64,000 nucleotides of DNA from positions 62,001 to 126,000 of the forward strand of contig ONFE01000015.1 of the NCBI GenBank assembly GCA_900316985.1. The letters are read 5' to 3'. The DNA comes from an uncultured Prevotellaceae bacterium. GTDB taxonomy: Bacteria > Bacteroidota > Bacteroidia > Bacteroidales > Bacteroidaceae. Both the position numbers and the translations under genes were made by a program. This document shows, one piece after another, positions 62,855 through 64,000 of this stretch (its first letter is position 1; each line of letters begins with the position of its first letter). Under the pieces are notes generated by a model. It was not told the origin of the DNA. It made no database searches and saw only the letters and a program-made list of their open reading frames with translations.

Positions 62855-64000
62855 TTAGTCGATTTCCTCATCAGGCTCATAACCGCCCATTTCGCGGATG
62901 GCATTCTTCAGCATCGTGTATTGCTGATAGAGATTGTTGACAGCCTCTTCACCCTTCGTGTAGTCGTGCATCGGGGCCTTCAGGAAGAAACTGAGGAATC
63001 GTTGGATGCCTGATTTCCCCGCACGTGCTGCCAGGTCACTGAGCAGACAGAGGTCGAGCAACACGGGGGCAGCAAGGATGGAATCGCGGCAGAGGAAGTT
63101 GATTTTAATCTGCATGGGGTAGCCCATCCATCCAAAGATATCAATATTATCCCAGCTTTCCTTGTTGTCGTTACGGGGAGGATAATAGTTGATACGTACC
63201 TTATGATAATAGTCGCCATAGAGTTCGGGCTGGCACTCACCTTTTAGGATGGTCTCCAAGGTGGAGAGCTTCGATACCTCCTTGGTATGGAAGTTTTGGG
63301 GCTCGTCGAGCACCAGGCCGTCACGGTTACCGAGAATGTTGGTGGAGAACCAACCATTCAGACCTAGACAACGGGTTCCGATGATGGGGGCAAAACCGGA
63401 TTTCACCAGTGTCTGGCCGGTTTTGAAGTCTTTACCTATGATTGGCATCTGGGTCTTTTCGGCCAGTTCCCACATGGCGGGAATATCAACGGTAGTGTTG
63501 GGAGCACCCATAATGAAAGGGGCCCCTTCTGCGAGGGCAGCATAGGCATAGCACATAGATGGGGCAATGTGCTCACGGTCGTCAGCTTTCATGGCCTCTT
63601 CAAGGTTGGCTAGAGTGCCGTGAACCTTTTCGTCTGCGGGAACATAGATTTCCGTTGATGCAGCCCATGCTACTACGATCCGGTCGCAGTGGTTCTGCTC
63701 CTTGAATTCGCGAATGTCTTTGCGAAGGGCCTCTACCATCTCCCAACGGGTTTTGCAGTCTTTCACGTTGTCGCCATCCAGACGCTTGGCGTAGTTCTTG
63801 TCGAAGCAGGCCTTCATCGGCTTGATCTGCTCGAGTTCTTGACGGACGGGGTCTATGTCCTTGGCTTTCAGCACCTCGGCATACATGGCTGCCTGATAGG
63901 CGTTCTGAGGATAGACATCCCAGGTGCCGAAAACTATATCGTCGAGTTTTGCAATGGGTACGATTTCATCGTATTTCAGGTATTTCTTGTCTGCTCCGCG
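62855..64000 (-). CDS. ino1: Myo-inositol-1-phosphate synthase (5' truncated by window end)
   Basis: The frame is open to base 64000, so the N-terminus lies outside; an internal Met at 63886 is not the start. The visible 381 residues include FGTWDVYPQNAYQAAMYAEVL (in pieces), VVAWAASTEIYVPAD, APNTTVDIPAMWELAE, IGKDFKTGQTLVKSG and GWFSTNILGNRDGLVLD, all typical of inositol-3-phosphate synthases, which make inositol phosphate from glucose 6-phosphate using NAD. In Bacteroidota this feeds inositol phospholipids and inositol sphingolipids. No lipid genes are visible here; they may lie beyond the window. Confidence 0.93.
   Translation of the reverse strand, partial: RGADKKYLKYDEIVPIAKLDDIVFGTWDVYPQNAYQAAMYAEVLKAKDIDPVRQELEQIKPMKACFDKNYAKRLDGDNVKDCKTRWEMVEALRKDIREFKEQNHCDRIVVAWAASTEIYVPADEKVHGTLANLEEAMKADDREHIAPSMCYAYAALAEGAPFIMGAPNTTVDIPAMWELAEKTQMPIIGKDFKTGQTLVKSGFAPIIGTRCLGLNGWFSTNILGNRDGLVLDEPQNFHTKEVSKLSTLETILKGECQPELYGDYYHKVRINYYPPRNDNKESWDNIDIFGWMGYPMQIKINFLCRDSILAAPVLLDLCLLSDLAARAGKSGIQRFLSFFLKAPMHDYTKGEEAVNNLYQQYTMLKNAIREMGGYEPDEEID

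Overview
The window looks like a chromosomal segment of a gut or rumen Bacteroidota, most likely Prevotella or a close relative (inference). The signs are two complete SusC/SusD-type glycan loci, surface lipoproteins with acidic residues after the lipobox cysteine, promoters of the form TTTG-N19/20-TAnnTTTG instead of sigma70 boxes, and secreted enzymes ending in a shared C-terminal tail (YDLxGR ... GIYIxNGRKF) that resembles type IX sorting domains. No rRNA, tRNA, CRISPR array or intact insertion sequence was found.

Region 1 (2-799) is the 3' end of an ABC exporter. Region 2 (823-25066) is a starch locus. On the minus strand lie susC, susD, susE, susF, then a secreted GH13 alpha-amylase followed by two GH53 endo-galactanases. 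On the plus strand lie a LacI-family regulator, an MFS sugar symporter, a SemiSWEET, a GH77 amylomaltase, and an operon of GH97 glucosidase (susB), GH13 pullulanase and GH13 neopullulanase (susA). Surface enzymes and SusCDEF would capture and cut starch. SusA, SusB and the pullulanase would debranch and hydrolyse it in the periplasm. The MFS protein and/or SemiSWEET would import sugars, and amylomaltase would process maltodextrins in the cytoplasm. Four operators with the core GCAAWCGWTTGC serve five promoters. In each, the operator centre is 61.5 or 62.5 bp from the first T of the -7 box. This fixed geometry suggests that the LacI-type protein activates transcription.

Region 3 (25126-44604) is an arabinan/pectin side-chain locus, nearly all on the minus strand: GH51, GH43, a transmembrane regulator, susC, susD, a repeat-built surface lipoprotein, GH43-LamG and GH43, plus a separate GH43 at 25126. 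The regulator has the propeller/Y_Y_Y sensor and AraC output of a hybrid two-component system but no kinase or receiver. Together with the galactanases the window covers both neutral side chains of rhamnogalacturonan I.

Region 4 (44801-54525) holds poorly known envelope genes: a TPR lipoprotein, DUF3836-like and DUF5362-like proteins, TPR and TonB-like proteins, a membrane-tethered HTH protein and a WG-repeat protein. It ends in about 1 kb of repeat-rich DNA without a credible gene. Region 5 (54526-64000) is housekeeping: a split chromate-type transporter, purL, an OmpA-like lipoprotein, a MORN-GH25 muramidase and the 3' part of myo-inositol-1-phosphate synthase, a step towards inositol lipids.

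Short GC-rich palindromic repeats are scattered across the window. Several sit in frame inside genes or supply a gene's last codons.
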